A DNA stretch of 64,000 nt from Arthrobacter sp. Soil762 (lineage in GTDB: Bacteria > Actinomycetota > Actinomycetes > Actinomycetales > Micrococcaceae), in contig NZ_LMSG01000001.1 of NCBI RefSeq assembly GCF_001428335.1, positions 186,841 to 250,840 on the forward strand. Reading direction: 5' to 3'. Shown here one piece after another: positions 63,301-64,000 of this stretch. The translations under genes were made by a program, and so were the position numbers. The notes under the pieces are model-generated. The model had not been told where the DNA came from, did no database searches, and worked only from the letters and a program-made list of their open reading frames with translations. Numbering within the stretch: the first letter of the stretch is position 1; each line of letters begins with the position of its first letter.

Positions 63301-64000
63301 ATGGGCAACCATAGTGACGGCAGTCCGAACCACTCGGGCACCGTAGCTACGGCTGGTCAGAATGAGGTGGAGAAGTTCCAGGATCCTGGAATTCCCCCAC
63401 ACCGTTTGCGCCTGGCCGACACGGACCCGAAGGCCGCAAAGCGTGCAGAACGGCAGGTCGCCGTACTTTTCGGCGCGTCAGTTGTCGGCACCCTGATCTT
63501 CCTGGTGGCGTACTTCGCCATCGACTTGGGCGAGGGCACAAGCATCGCCACCATCCGGCTGCAGAACGCCCTGCTGGGCGTGGGCACCGCGTTTGCGATG
63601 CTCGGCATCGGCACGGGTATTGTGCACTGGGCCAAAGCCCTGATGCCGGACCATGAAGTCTCCGAAGAACGCCATCCCATCCGCACCGAAGAAGACCGCC
63701 TGGCGGCAGTCCGGATCGTGGATGACATCGTGGAAGAGACCGGCATCAAGCGCCGCCCGCTCATCCGCAACACTCTGCTCGGTGCGATGGCCCTGGCCCC
63801 GCTTCCCGCGATTGCGGTTTTCGGTGACCTCGGCCCCCGCCCAGACCGGGCGCTGTCCCACACCATGTGGGCACCGCAGGAGGGCAAGCTCAAGCGCCTC
63901 ACCCGCGACCCCGACGGCACACCTATCAAGGCCTCTGACGTCACCATCGGTTCGGCTTTCCACGTGATTCCTGAGGGCCTTAACGAACTGCATGAAGGCA
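63301..64000 (+). CDS. qcrA: Rieske iron-sulfur subunit of bc1 complex, N-terminal part
   Basis: The ATG at 63301 opens a frame running off the window end, so about 233 residues are seen. It has the actinobacterial long N-terminus, then three membrane segments: VLFGASVVGTLIFLVAYFA, LLGVGTAFAMLGIGTGIVHW and LLGAMALAPLPAIAVFG. The Fe-S domain motifs lie beyond the window. GAGG precedes the start. It follows qcrC after 99 bp. Confidence 0.93.
   Translation, partial: MGNHSDGSPNHSGTVATAGQNEVEKFQDPGIPPHRLRLADTDPKAAKRAERQVAVLFGASVVGTLIFLVAYFAIDLGEGTSIATIRLQNALLGVGTAFAMLGIGTGIVHWAKALMPDHEVSEERHPIRTEEDRLAAVRIVDDIVEETGIKRRPLIRNTLLGAMALAPLPAIAVFGDLGPRPDRALSHTMWAPQEGKLKRLTRDPDGTPIKASDVTIGSAFHVIPEGLNELHEG

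Noticed and set aside
1..64000. CRISPR arrays, prophage genes, toxin-antitoxin pairs, restriction systems, riboswitches
   Set aside because: No regular spaced repeats, integrases, capsid or nuclease-methylase genes, and no leader matching a known riboswitch were recognised by eye. A covariance-model search would be needed to exclude small RNAs.

Overview
The window looks like a chromosomal segment of a high-GC actinobacterium of the Micrococcaceae, most like Arthrobacter or Pseudarthrobacter. Supporting content is a complete Pup-proteasome locus, mycothiol ligase mshC, RbpA, an actinobacterial GT4-type glycogen synthase divergent from glgC, trpD divergent from the ctaE-qcrC-qcrA respiratory genes, and a PafB-PafC fusion of the type known from Arthrobacter. 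I see no prophage, plasmid function, CRISPR array or intact insertion sequence.

Layout. 1-1.3 kb: alpha-E and transglutaminase genes, the first cut by the window edge. 1.3-3.4 kb: a PPOX-like protein and an atypical SDR. 3.5-6.2 kb: glgC and glgA, divergent. 6.3-12.9 kb: a lipid module (tetR and a large acyl-CoA dehydrogenase on the minus strand; thiolase, high-molecular-weight FabG and MaoC dehydratase on the plus strand) around one palindromic operator. 12.9-17.1 kb: FUSC, serine hydrolase, GST-like and M50 genes, minus strand. 17.2-20 kb: yqeY, a DUF4193 gene behind a SigR/SigH-type promoter, a membrane protein, decayed RidA and VOC genes, and tRNA-Leu(GAG). 20.1-24.2 kb: M20 peptidase, acyl-CoA dehydrogenase, small genes and an aldo/keto reductase. 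24.2-45.3 kb: a long conserved actinobacterial block: uppP, mshC, PAC2, HAD, site-2-protease-like, trmI, mpa, dop, pup, prcB, prcA, pafA, two FKBPs, pafBC, tatA, tatC, helY-like helicase. 45.3-53.9 kb: amidohydrolase, ppm1, rbpA, SPFH/NfeD pair, RlmA-like methyltransferase, S9 peptidase, peptide deformylase. 54.3-57.4 kb: a type III PKS, methyltransferase and flavin monooxygenase cassette. 57.4-60 kb: looser accessory DNA with repeats, DUF6176, VOC genes (one frameshifted) and DUF3054. 60.1-64 kb: stand-alone RAM protein, trpD, ctaE, qcrC and the start of qcrA.

How the genes work together. Pup is deamidated by Dop, attached to targets by PafA, and targets are unfolded by Mpa into the PrcA/PrcB core. 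PafBC next door is the DNA-damage activator associated with this system. The fad/fab module should reduce, dehydrate and thiolyse acyl chains under TetR control. The type III PKS cassette matches the gene content of phenolic-lipid (alkylresorcinol/alkylquinone) operons. ctaE, qcrC and qcrA encode parts of the bc1-aa3 supercomplex.

Two regulatory themes stand out. More than twenty genes have a TANNNT hexamer exactly 6-7 nt before the start codon, the signature of leaderless transcription, and this settles several starts. Two small genes linked or possibly linked to RNA polymerase (rbpA and the DUF4193 gene) have GGAAT/GGAAC-N18-GTT promoters of the SigR/SigH thiol-stress type. I found no clearly new multigene system. 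The best leads are the DUF4193 promoter, the operator of the lipid module, the zinc-ribbon SDR without its catalytic tyrosine, and the repeat-bearing DNA upstream of the PKS cassette.
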